A program made the translations under genes and the position numbers. This document shows, piece after piece, positions 55,389 to 63,335 of a DNA stretch of 64,000 nucleotides. Each line of letters opens with the position of its first letter. Position 1 is the stretch's first letter. The DNA comes from Thermocaproicibacter melissae (GTDB lineage: Bacteria > Bacillota > Clostridia > Oscillospirales > Acutalibacteraceae). The notes beneath the pieces were generated by a model. It was not told the origin of the DNA and did not search any database. It saw only the letters and a list, made by a program, of their open reading frames with translations. Location: assembly GCF_024498295.1 (NCBI RefSeq), contig NZ_CP101827.1, positions 62,001-126,000 of the forward strand, given 5' to 3'.

Positions 55389-55418
55389 TCATTCCGGGAA
55401 AAGGTTTTGCGGTTCCGC

Positions 55419-56717
55419 TCAGTCCTTCGCCGCTTCGGAAACGTCGCTCGTGGGTGCTGTGCCGGGTGCCTGCTGCACCTTTGCTCCCTGCCGCTGGAGG
55501 CCCGTCACGGCGGTCTGCACCTGCGGGTCGGAAGAAACCGGAAGATTATTGCTGTAAAATTTTTCATGGTCCTCAGCACTCAGACTCTTCATAATATCCG
55601 GCTGAACACCTGCACCATCAAATGTTTTCCCGCCTGAAGTTAGATATTCACCTGTTGCCAGAATCATCGCGGAACCGTCGGAAAGCGGCACGGCTGTTTC
55701 TTTCGTTCCAACGCCGGCTGTCTTTTCTCCGATGAGCAGCCCTTTGTTGAAATCGCGGATATCCACCGCAAACAATTCTGATGCGCCGGAGGTGCCGCTG
55801 TCGATTACGATGCTGACGGGCAGGCTGATTTCGTTGGCCTTCGAGGTGTATTCTACGGTGGTTTTACCGCTGCGGTCGCGAACGGAAACGATCGTTCCCG
55901 CAGGCAGAAGCGTATCCAACACAGAAGCCGCGGCGGACATACTTCCTCCGGCATTGCCGCGCAGATCAATAACAAGGCCGCAGACGCCTTTGTTGACAAG
56001 GTTGGCAACCGCGCTGTTGAAGTCATCCGGCGTGTTCTCACTAAACCGGCGGATACGCAGGTAGCCCACGTTGCCGTTGATGATGCTGGATTCCACCATG
56101 TGCTGCGTGTATTCCCCGCGGGTTACCGTTACGGTGATCACATTTACTCCGTTAGAGGACGAGGACGTTGACCCGCCGGAAGCGGAACGAAGAATTTTGA
56201 ATGAAACCTGCGTGCCGGCAGCGCCTTCCAGCTCCTGCACAGCTTCGGCGTATGTGATTCGCACGACTTCCTTGTTGTCAATCTGGATAATGGTGTCGCC
56301 CTTCTTGATGCCTGCCTTTTCACCGGGAGAACCGGAGGCCACCGAAATGACCTTCATGTTGCCGTCGGTATCCTGAACCGTGTCAATGCCGACGCCGATA
56401 CTTTTGGCGTCGGTATAGTTGCGATACTGTTTGTATTTCTTTGCCGAAAGGTACTGGGAACGGGAATCGCCGAGTCCGGAAAGATACCCGGCGCAGATTG
56501 CGTCGGTCAAAGTCTTTTCGTCAATATGGCCGACATAGTCCTGCCGAACCTTCCGGTCGATTTCACTCAGTTTGGTGTACATGGCTTGGCGCTCGTTTAC
56601 GTCGGCGACCTTTGCGTTAAAGCTGTCCATGGCAAAGTTATACGTCAGTGTCACCGTCACCGCCGCGGAAAGCGCCGCAACAGACACCACCGCACCGAGA
56701 GAGAACTTTTTCCTCAT
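55419..56717 (-). CDS. S41-family C-terminal processing protease
   Basis: 432 aa. Signal-anchor helix at about residues 8-28, a helical region, PDZ domain (about 115-190, SIGVGIDTVQDTDGNMKVISVASGSPGEKAGIKKGDTIIQID), then the S41 catalytic domain. GLVIDLRGNAGGSMSAAASVLD, the nucleophile Ser in VIDSGTSGASELFAVDI and the catalytic Lys in LLIGEKTAGVGTKE are present. It lies downstream of the FtsEX-hydrolase genes on the same strand, an arrangement in which CtpB-like proteases may trim or turn over exported peptidoglycan hydrolases. The tail after about residue 400 is low-complexity. Confidence 0.93.
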   Translation of the reverse strand: MRKKFSLGAVVSVAALSAAVTVTLTYNFAMDSFNAKVADVNERQAMYTKLSEIDRKVRQDYVGHIDEKTLTDAICAGYLSGLGDSRSQYLSAKKYKQYRNYTDAKSIGVGIDTVQDTDGNMKVISVASGSPGEKAGIKKGDTIIQIDNKEVVRITYAEAVQELEGAAGTQVSFKILRSASGGSTSSSSNGVNVITVTVTRGEYTQHMVESSIINGNVGYLRIRRFSENTPDDFNSAVANLVNKGVCGLVIDLRGNAGGSMSAAASVLDTLLPAGTIVSVRDRSGKTTVEYTSKANEISLPVSIVIDSGTSGASELFAVDIRDFNKGLLIGEKTAGVGTKETAVPLSDGSAMILATGEYLTSGGKTFDGAGVQPDIMKSLSAEDHEKFYSNNLPVSSDPQVQTAVTGLQRQGAKVQQAPGTAPTSDVSEAAKD

Positions 56718-56784
56718 TCACCTTCACCCTTCCGGCTGCCCGCTTTTCGGGCTGCCGCTTTCTTTTTGCTTCTGACATGGCATT

Positions 56785-56810
56785 GGGCTGCCTCCGTTTG
56801 GAAGCAGCCC
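56785..56810 (-). other. Intercistronic hairpin between the M23 and S41 genes
   Basis: An 11-bp stem with one G-U pair (56800-56810 with 56785-56795 on the minus strand). No U-run follows, so read-through is likely; it may adjust mRNA stability or differential expression. Confidence 0.5.
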
Positions 56811-56825
56811 GAAAGATTTTACAGA

Positions 56826-58073
56826 CTAACCAGCGCCCAAATAAGACATTGGGCTAACAGCTTTCCCCATTTTCGATGTACCGTTTTTATTGGTATAGAC
56901 ATTTGGATAATCTACGCGTACTTCAAAATGAAGATGATCACCGGTGGAATTACCGGTTGAACCGACATAGCCGATAATCTGTCCTGCCGAAACATGTTGA
57001 CCTTCGCTGACGTCACGTTTGCTCATGTGTCCGTAAAGGGTGACAAGGCCGCTGCCGTGGCTGATGACGACAACATTCCCGTACTTGGCAAAAGCATCTC
57101 CTCTCGAAGGTGCTGTTTCGGAAACGACGACAACTCCGTTTGCCGCCGCCACAACCGCGGCGCCGCGAATTCCGCCGTCTGCAATATCGATTCCATCATG
57201 GAATTCTCTTGGACTCGTTCGCCATCCGTAGCCGCTAAAAATTCTCGTATGTCCCGGAACAGGCCAGAGGAACTTTCCGCCGGTATATGTTTTTCCGCCG
57301 CCTTTCTGCTTCGCCATTATGGCCTTATACTGAGCGATTGCCCGATTGAGTTCCTCCGTTGTGGCCTGATACTCTTTCTCTACCTGCGCTTTGGCCGCCT
57401 CCACCTGTGATTGGTTCTTTGCAATCTCCGCAATCACTTTTTGGACTTCTGCGGATTTTTGCTTGAGCAGCGAACGATTGGACTCAAGGTCGGTCTTTTT
57501 CGCCGAAGCCTCTTTGCGGTCTTGCTCGATTTGTTTCTTCTGCTCCTGAATGCTGTTGATGTTGGTTCGCAGCTGATTCATGAGGTCGTTGTCATGCTTG
57601 GAAATGGCCCGGAGAATTTCTGCTTTGTCCGCAAGGTCCATAATATTTTTTGCGTTCAGAATAATCTCAAGGTTTGAAGCTTCGCCTGTCAGGTAAAGTG
57701 CGTAAACACGCTGTTTCAACCGCTGAAAGTCAGCCTTAATCTCCGCCTCTTTGTCGGAGATTTCCTGCTCCTTTTGGAGGATTTCGGCATTGAGCGTATC
57801 AATTTGCTCCTGCTCGTTGTCGATGAGATCCTCCAGCCCCTTTATCTGAGAATCAAGGGTATTCTTGTACTCTACTTGTTTTGCTTTGTCGTTTTTCAGC
57901 TTTGCAATCTGCGATTCATACTTCTTCTGTTGCTGTTTCAAGGCAGATTGCTTGCTGCGCAGCTGATCCATGGACGCAGCCTTCACAGGAACATTTCCCG
58001 CGGAAACCGAAAAGACGATGGCCAGCGAAAGCACTGCTGCCGCCAACTTCTTAAAAAATCGTCTTCCGTTCAA
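56826..58073 (-). CDS. M23 peptidoglycan endopeptidase with coiled coil (EnvC-like)
   Basis: 415 aa from a TTG at 58073, 8 nt after AAAGGAG. Signal peptide (residues about 1-32), then a long coiled coil (about 33-255), then a LytM/M23 domain. The zinc and catalytic residues are complete: FHDGIDIA (His, Asp), YGHMSKRD, and GDHLHFEVRVD (HxH). This makes an active D,D- or cross-bridge endopeptidase more likely than an EnvC-like inactive activator. Residues in the coiled coil are identical over 32 positions with the neighbouring C40 hydrolase. It should be controlled by FtsEX encoded just upstream. Confidence 0.93.
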   Translation of the reverse strand: MNGRRFFKKLAAAVLSLAIVFSVSAGNVPVKAASMDQLRSKQSALKQQQKKYESQIAKLKNDKAKQVEYKNTLDSQIKGLEDLIDNEQEQIDTLNAEILQKEQEISDKEAEIKADFQRLKQRVYALYLTGEASNLEIILNAKNIMDLADKAEILRAISKHDNDLMNQLRTNINSIQEQKKQIEQDRKEASAKKTDLESNRSLLKQKSAEVQKVIAEIAKNQSQVEAAKAQVEKEYQATTEELNRAIAQYKAIMAKQKGGGKTYTGGKFLWPVPGHTRIFSGYGWRTSPREFHDGIDIADGGIRGAAVVAAANGVVVVSETAPSRGDAFAKYGNVVVISHGSGLVTLYGHMSKRDVSEGQHVSAGQIIGYVGSTGNSTGDHLHFEVRVDYPNVYTNKNGTSKMGKAVSPMSYLGAG

Positions 58074-58150
58074 GAGAATTCTCCTTTCCCCTAGTACAAT
58101 CTCATGGACAGGCTTCCCAAACCAGCCGTTCGTTTTATCCTATCGTACAC

Positions 58151-59308
58151 TTATGGCAGTCTGCCATAGACCTGATCGCAGTTCAGCCAATATCCCCTTA
58201 TGTCGACCACCACGACTCCCGGATACGGTTTGCCGATATCCCCATCGCACTGAATCGCCTTGTTATCGCCAATATAAATGCCCACATGGTCACAATGGTG
58301 ATAAAATATCAAGTCACCCGGACGGAGCTCGGAACGGGAAGTAAAAGTTTTTGTGCAATAACGCATCAAGCCGTGACAAGTCATCCTCGGCGCGCCATTC
58401 AAACTCCAGCCGCATTTTTTCAGGACATAGGACACAAAGCCCGAGCAGTCAAAACCGCTTGGCGAGTAGCCGCCATAAACATATTTGACCCCTAAATATT
58501 TTGAAGCCACGCTGTATATCCGCGATACCTCACCGGTAGACATACCTTTTCCATCGCTATTATAGCTTCTGAGGTAGCTTTGAATGGCGGATGCCATTTT
58601 TGCTTGTTCGGCTTTGTTCTTTGCCCGTTCCGCAGCGACCGCCTGCTCATTCTGCGTCATAGTAGCAAGAATCTGTTCCTGCTCTTTTACCAAGGTATTT
58701 AATTTCTGCTGCGTACTTTGCAACTGCGTTTTCGTTGCGCTTGCCTGTTTGCGCTTATTCTCAATCGCTGTTTTTTCTTCCTTGATGCTGTCGATGTCGC
58801 TCTTGATTGAATTCATCAGGGCCGTGTCATGCTCAGAAATGGTCTTTAGAATCTGCGTCTTGTCCGCAAGGTCCATGATGTTTTTTGCATTGAGAATAAT
58901 CTCAAGATTCGAGGCTTCCCCGGTCAGGTAAAGCGCATAAACACGCTGTTTCAGTTTCTGGAAATCCGCGTCAATTTCTTTCTGTTTTGCGGCAATTGAG
59001 TTCTGCTTCTTAAGGATCTCAGCGTCGAGCTGCTGAATCAACTGGTTTTGGCTTTCAAGCTGATCTTCCAGATTCAACGCCTGTTCCTTAATCGTGTTTA
59101 AATACTGTTGCTGCTTCGTCTTGTCGTTTTTCAGCTTCTGAAGCTGGGAATCGAGTTCCTTACTCTTCTGCTGAAGAGCAGCCTGCTTTTGCTGCAGTTC
59201 GCTCAAGGTGTCTGCTTGAGCCGGAACGGGCTTTAGGGGGATGGAAAAAACGATTGCAAGCGAAAGTACAATTGCGGCAGTAATCCTGAACAGTCGTTTA
59301 CCAGTCAA
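58151..59308 (-). CDS. C40 (NlpC/P60) peptidoglycan hydrolase with coiled coil (CwlO-like)
   Basis: 385 aa from a TTG at 59308, 6 nt after GGAGGAG, overlapping ftsX by 11 nt. Signal peptide (about 1-32, AIVLSLAIVFSIPLKPVPAQA), a coiled coil (about 33-245), then an NlpC/P60 domain: Cys in GFDCSGFVSYVLKKCG and His in HCDHVGIYIGDN. CwlO and PcsB are the known FtsEX-dependent hydrolases of this architecture in Firmicutes. It has the same N-terminal layout as the M23 gene that follows 77 bp later, so the two arose by duplication of the coiled coil joined to different catalytic domains. Confidence 0.94.
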   Translation of the reverse strand: MTGKRLFRITAAIVLSLAIVFSIPLKPVPAQADTLSELQQKQAALQQKSKELDSQLQKLKNDKTKQQQYLNTIKEQALNLEDQLESQNQLIQQLDAEILKKQNSIAAKQKEIDADFQKLKQRVYALYLTGEASNLEIILNAKNIMDLADKTQILKTISEHDTALMNSIKSDIDSIKEEKTAIENKRKQASATKTQLQSTQQKLNTLVKEQEQILATMTQNEQAVAAERAKNKAEQAKMASAIQSYLRSYNSDGKGMSTGEVSRIYSVASKYLGVKYVYGGYSPSGFDCSGFVSYVLKKCGWSLNGAPRMTCHGLMRYCTKTFTSRSELRPGDLIFYHHCDHVGIYIGDNKAIQCDGDIGKPYPGVVVVDIRGYWLNCDQVYGRLP

Positions 59309-60209
59309 CGATGTCTCCTCCCTCTTTTTTCAGGTACTTGCCGATGGAAATTACACCGCCGAGCGCACCGAAAACGCCGCCGACAAGCAGGAACACACCG
59401 GTAAGAGCCCCTGAAATCGAACTCATTGATATCGGAGTAAACATTGTAATGGAAGTAAGCATTCCGGTCAGCTTTCCGTAAATGAGCTGCAGGAGCAGGC
59501 TCGAAATCAAACCGGAAATCAAGCCGATGATGACGCCTTCCACAATAAACGGAACGCGTATGAACCAGTTCGTTGCGCCGACTGACTTCATGATGCTGAT
59601 TTCAAGGCGCCTCGAGAACATGGTTGCGCGAATGGTATTTGAAATGATGAACAGAGACACAAGGCTCAGCAGAAGGATAATCCAAGAGCCGCCCGTGGTA
59701 ATGATGCGGTCAAGCTTCGTCAATTTGGCTGCAATGTCGGAATAATCGTTAACGCTTCCAACGCCTTTGATTTTCTTAATCTGTTCCACGGTGGCTTTAT
59801 ATTTGGAAAGATCTTTGAACGAAACCTGATAAGCGTCCGGCAGCGGATTGTCTTTGCCGGAAAGGCCGGCCAGCAGATTCGCGTCCTTTTCCCCGAGCAT
59901 CTGCATGACCTTTTCAATGGCTTCGTCCTTCGGAACAAACTTGCAGCTCTTAATGTTGTCCAGTTTCTTGATCTCTTGCCCGGCCTTCACGGCAGAAAGA
60001 ACCGGGAGGCCTTGCTGCATGTATACTTTGACAGAGTTGTTGCCTTCAATGGTTTTCATGGCAGCATTTATGTTCAGGGAAAACAGGTAAGCGGCGCCCG
60101 TCAGCAGAAGGCACGAGACCAAAACACCAATCGAAGCGAGCGACATGGTGCGGTTGGTCCAGATATTGCGCACGCCCTCCTTAAAAAGATAACGGAAACT
60201 TCTAATCAT
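59298..60209 (-). CDS. ftsX: Cell division protein FtsX
   Basis: 303 aa. N-terminal helix (about 23-44), an extracellular domain of about 110 residues (NINAAMKTIEGNNSVKVYMQQGLPV...), and three C-terminal helices (about 170-190, 218-245 and 265-290). Its outer domain is expected to hold the coiled coils of the two hydrolases encoded next. Its ATG overlaps the ftsE stop by 4 nt. Confidence 0.96.
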   Translation of the reverse strand: MIRSFRYLFKEGVRNIWTNRTMSLASIGVLVSCLLLTGAAYLFSLNINAAMKTIEGNNSVKVYMQQGLPVLSAVKAGQEIKKLDNIKSCKFVPKDEAIEKVMQMLGEKDANLLAGLSGKDNPLPDAYQVSFKDLSKYKATVEQIKKIKGVGSVNDYSDIAAKLTKLDRIITTGGSWIILLLSLVSLFIISNTIRATMFSRRLEISIMKSVGATNWFIRVPFIVEGVIIGLISGLISSLLLQLIYGKLTGMLTSITMFTPISMSSISGALTGVFLLVGGVFGALGGVISIGKYLKKEGGDIVDW

Positions 60210-60886
60210 GCGTGAACCTCCATGTTGCTGGTATCCGATACGACCCTGCCGTGGTTGATTTCAACCACACGGTGTTGAAAATGCTTCACCAGCGACTGTT
60301 CATGCGTGACCATCAGTATCGTGGTTCCGCGTTTATTGATTTGCGTAAGCAAGTCTACAATTTCAAACGAAAGAGCCGGGTCAACGTTACCCGTAGGCTC
60401 ATCCGCAATCAGGAGCTTCGGGCTGTTCACCAGCGCCCTTGCAAGGCCAACGCGCTGCTGCTCACCGCCGGAAAGCTCACGCGGGTGGCAGTTGGCTTTG
60501 TCTTGCAAGTTGACAAGGCTGAGGATATACGGCACGCGGCGGCGAATCTCCCGGTTGGAGGCCCCGACAACGTGCATGGCAAACGCCACGTTTTCAAACA
60601 CCGTCATCTTGTTGATAAGACGGAAATCTTGAAAGACCATGCCCATCATGCGGCGAAGATACGGTACTTCGCTTTTCTTAATTTGAGAGAGATTCTGGTC
60701 CCCGAGGATCACTTCGCCGGATGTGGGGCGCTCCTCGCAGGTAATCATCTTGAGAAAAGTACTCTTCCCCGCGCCGGATTGTCCCACAATAAACACGAAT
60801 TCACCGTCTTCAACGGTAAGACTTAGGTTATTGAGAGCTTGTGTCCCGTTGGGGTATACCTTACACACATTTCGAAACTCTATCAT
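60206..60886 (-). CDS. ftsE: Cell division ATP-binding protein FtsE
   Basis: 226 aa ABC ATPase. Walker A GQSGAGKST, Q-loop VFQDFRLINKMTVFENVAFAM, signature ELSGGEQQRVGLARAL, Walker B LLIADEPTGNVDP, switch VTHEQ. ATP hydrolysis drives FtsX to activate peptidoglycan hydrolases outside. It heads the operon ftsE-ftsX-C40-M23; the leader contains the paired palindromes at 60972-61008. Confidence 0.97.
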   Translation of the reverse strand: MIEFRNVCKVYPNGTQALNNLSLTVEDGEFVFIVGQSGAGKSTFLKMITCEERPTSGEVILGDQNLSQIKKSEVPYLRRMMGMVFQDFRLINKMTVFENVAFAMHVVGASNREIRRRVPYILSLVNLQDKANCHPRELSGGEQQRVGLARALVNSPKLLIADEPTGNVDPALSFEIVDLLTQINKRGTTILMVTHEQSLVKHFQHRVVEINHGRVVSDTSNMEVHA

Positions 60887-60971
60887 ACGTACAGCAGCTC
60901 CATATTTTTTTCACAACTCATTCCCCATTTTTCCAACCGCGCTTCGCCCCTAAATAGCGAAACGTAAAGCG

Positions 60972-61008
60972 ATACCCATTGGTATGTTTCCATCATACCA
61001 ATGGGTAT
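60972..61008. repeat. Nested palindromes upstream of ftsE
   Basis: A perfect 15-bp inverted repeat (60972-60986 with 60994-61008) around 7 nt. Each arm is itself a near palindrome of the form ATACC-N4-GGTAT (60972-60985 and 60995-61008), centres 23 bp apart. No U-run follows on either strand, so it is not a standard terminator. Two adjacent operator sites or a cruciform-like element are possible. Confidence 0.65.
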
Positions 61009-61077
61009 ACAATTTATTGTTCTATAAAAGAATATTTTTGTAATATTTTTGTAACACTTTTTGACATTTCCAAACAA

Positions 61078-62163
61078 TCAGAATTTTACAGGATTGGAAG
61101 CAAGGTATTTTTTAACCATAAGCGCTACTTTGAACACGATGGCGTCTTCAAATTCGCGGAGGTCGAGACCTGTAATCTTCTTAATCTTTTCCAAGCGGTA
61201 AACCAGCGTGTTGCGGTGTACAAACAGCTTACGGGAAGTCTCGGAAACGTTCAGGTTGTTTTCAAAGAAGCGCTGAATGGTAAACAGCGTCTCGTGATCC
61301 AGCGAATCAATTGAACCGCGCTTAAAGACTTCCTTCAAAAATGCTTCGCACAAAGTTGTGGGGAGCTGATAAATCAGGCGGGCGATGCCGAGGTTGTCGT
61401 AGCTGACGATGGTGCGTTCGGTGTCGAACACCTTGCCGACTTCCAGTGCAACCTGTGCCTCTTTAAAGGAACGTGCAAGGTCTTTGATTCCGGTGACGAC
61501 TGTGCCGATGCCGACGACGCAGTGCGTGTAGAATTCACTGTTGAGCGTGTCTGCAATTGAGCTTGCGAGCTTGTCGAGGTCCTTCGACTCGATTCCGGGG
61601 CGGATTTCCTTAACAAGGGCAATATCCGTCTCGTTGATGTTGATGACGAAGTCCTTGCTCTTATCCGGGAAAAGGTTCTGCACGACGTCATAAGCGGAAA
61701 TGTCGGTTTTATTGGTAACCTTGATAAGCATGCACACACGGGAAACATCGGTGTTAAAGTGAAGCTCGCGCGCCTTCAGGTAAATGTCGCCCGGCAGGAT
61801 GTTGTCGAGGATTACATTCTTAATGAAATTGCTTCTGTCGTACTTTTCATCATAGTACTGTTTAATGCTGCTGAGCGAAACAGCAAGAAGGGAAGCGTAA
61901 CGGCTCGCTTCAGGGTCACTGCCGGAGACAAACACGGCATATTCCGGGCGCGGACGATTTCCAAATGATTTATAGGTATAGCCGTCCACAACAAAGGTAC
62001 CAGGCGACACAAAAGCCTCCTGCGTGATGCTCTCATTTACCTCACCGATACGGCCAAGCTCACTGCACGCAATGATAACGCATGTTTCATCCACAACTCC
62101 GATGGTGCGGTCAATGGCATCGCGCATCTGATGAATCACGCCCTGAAATAACCTGTTTGACAT
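61078..62163 (-). CDS. PucR/CdaR-family transcriptional regulator
   Basis: 361 aa. N-terminal ligand-binding-like region (MSNRLFQGVIHQMRDAIDRTIGVVDETCVIIACSELGRIGEVNE) resembling CdaR sugar-diacid sensors, a middle GGDEF-like region (about 135-250), and a C-terminal PucR-type HTH (LNVSETSRKLFVHRNTLVYRLEKIKKITGLDLREFED). GAGGG precedes its ATG. Such regulators respond to small metabolites, but the ligand and targets are unknown here. It lies between a damaged two-component pair and ftsEX; a weak promoter (TTGGCG-N18-TATAGA, 62187-62216) lies upstream. Confidence 0.88.
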   Translation of the reverse strand: MSNRLFQGVIHQMRDAIDRTIGVVDETCVIIACSELGRIGEVNESITQEAFVSPGTFVVDGYTYKSFGNRPRPEYAVFVSGSDPEASRYASLLAVSLSSIKQYYDEKYDRSNFIKNVILDNILPGDIYLKARELHFNTDVSRVCMLIKVTNKTDISAYDVVQNLFPDKSKDFVININETDIALVKEIRPGIESKDLDKLASSIADTLNSEFYTHCVVGIGTVVTGIKDLARSFKEAQVALEVGKVFDTERTIVSYDNLGIARLIYQLPTTLCEAFLKEVFKRGSIDSLDHETLFTIQRFFENNLNVSETSRKLFVHRNTLVYRLEKIKKITGLDLREFEDAIVFKVALMVKKYLASNPVKF

Positions 62164-62260
62164 GGCAATCCCTCACTTTTTACGAATCTATAGAAAAAAT
62201 ATATATCATACGCCAATATACATTTTACATAAATCCGAAACAAAATTCAACCTAATTCCC

Positions 62261-62836
62261 TCAATTTTCTACTATCGGTTCTTTCGGCCCTGCCTGTGCC
62301 GGCATCAGGAAGGCCATGGAAGTTCCTTCGCCGAGTGCGCTTTTTACCACAATCGTGCCGCCGTTGTTCTCAACAATCCATTTCACAATGGCAAGGCCGA
62401 GGCCCGAGGAGCTGGTCTTTCCGCGCGTGCGCGCGACGTCTGCCTTGTAAAAGCGGTCAAATATATGCGGGAGGTCCTGTTTCGAAATTCCGATGCCGGT
62501 ATCCTCCACCGCGAGAACGACATGATCTTTTTCGCGCCTGCACAAGAAGGTGATGCTCCCGCCTTCCGGCGTATATTTTCGGCTGTTTTCGGCAATAGCG
62601 CGCACTGCCTGCTTCATCATCGCGGGGTCAGCCGTCAGCATGACGTTCGGTTCAATGGACTCCGTTATTCTATGGTATTGTCGATGAGCCTTGTTTCCTC
62701 GGCAAGGTCCTTCATCATATCCGACGCGCTGAAAAGCTCAGGGTGCACCTGTTGGCTGTGGCCGTCGGCACGGGCCAGAAACAAAAGGTTCTCCACCAAG
62801 TGCTGCATGTCGCTGGCCTCTTCGATAATTTCTTTT
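62261..62836 (-). pseudogene. Sensor kinase remnant (frameshifted, N-terminus deleted)
   Basis: From about 62830 one frame encodes the end of a HisKA domain (EIIEEASDMQHLVENLLFLA, then RADGHSQQVHPELFSASDMMKDLAEETRLIDNT) and stops at TAA near 62666. A second frame, shifted by one base near 62675, continues HRITESIEPNVMLTADPAMM and the full HATPase region to 62261 (N-box AIAENSRKYT, G1 EDTGIGI, G2 SSGLGLAI). Restoring one C in the ACC near 62675 would join them. The sensor, membrane helices and phosphoacceptor His are absent. Confidence 0.85.
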
Positions 62837-63304
62837 TGTCAGCTGAATCGGAACACTGCCGTATGTAACGCTGCGTGCGCTGCAGTTTACGGTCAAATCT
62901 CCCCAGTGAAGCTCCTGCAATTCACGGTTTCTGTCGTTTCCATGCTTTTTCAGCAGGACGCGTATGCGCGCCAAAAGTTCCTCAATGGCAAACGGTTTTG
63001 TCAGGTAATCGTCCGCACCGTTGTCTAATCCATTGACCTTATCCGCCACAGAATCCTTGGCCGTCAGCATGATGACCGGCGTTGTATTGGTGAGGCGAAG
63101 CCTCCTGAGGACTTCCATTCCGTCCATTCCGGGCATCATGATGTCGAGAATGATAAGATCAAACAGATTCTGCTGCGCAAGCTTCAGGCCGCTCACGCCG
63201 TCATAGGCCTTTTCCACCGAATACCCTTCGTGACAAAGCTCCAGCTCCAAAAAGCGCACGCTGTTGCGGTCGTCATCAATAACCAGGATCCTACCGTTTG
63301 CCAA
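62738..63304 (-). pseudogene. Response regulator truncated by deletion
   Basis: A TTG at 63304 starts an intact receiver domain (RILVIDDDRNSVRFLELEL, phosphoacceptor Asp in LIILDIMMPGMDG, Lys in LTKPFAIEE) followed by the first strands of an OmpR winged helix (GDLTVNCSARSVTYGSVPIQLTK). Near 62830 the sequence jumps into the sensor kinase HisKA region out of frame, so the last about 30 residues are meaningless and the DNA-recognition helix is gone. An A-rich ACAAAAAGAAA at the join suggests deletion between short repeats. Confidence 0.85.
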
Positions 63305-63335
63305 TCAGTCCATCGCCTTTCCATGCGGAGAACTA

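Noticed and set aside
53152-55418. T-box or amino-acid riboswitch leaders for lysS, ilvD, leuC or serC
   Set aside because: I looked for long structured leaders with a terminator before these genes and found none; the upstream intervals are short or hold ordinary promoters.
60883-61077. Minus-strand 64-codon ORF between the CdaR-like gene and ftsE
   Set aside because: It runs across the nested palindromes, has no ribosome binding site and no recognisable domain; it fills the gap between two real genes by chance.
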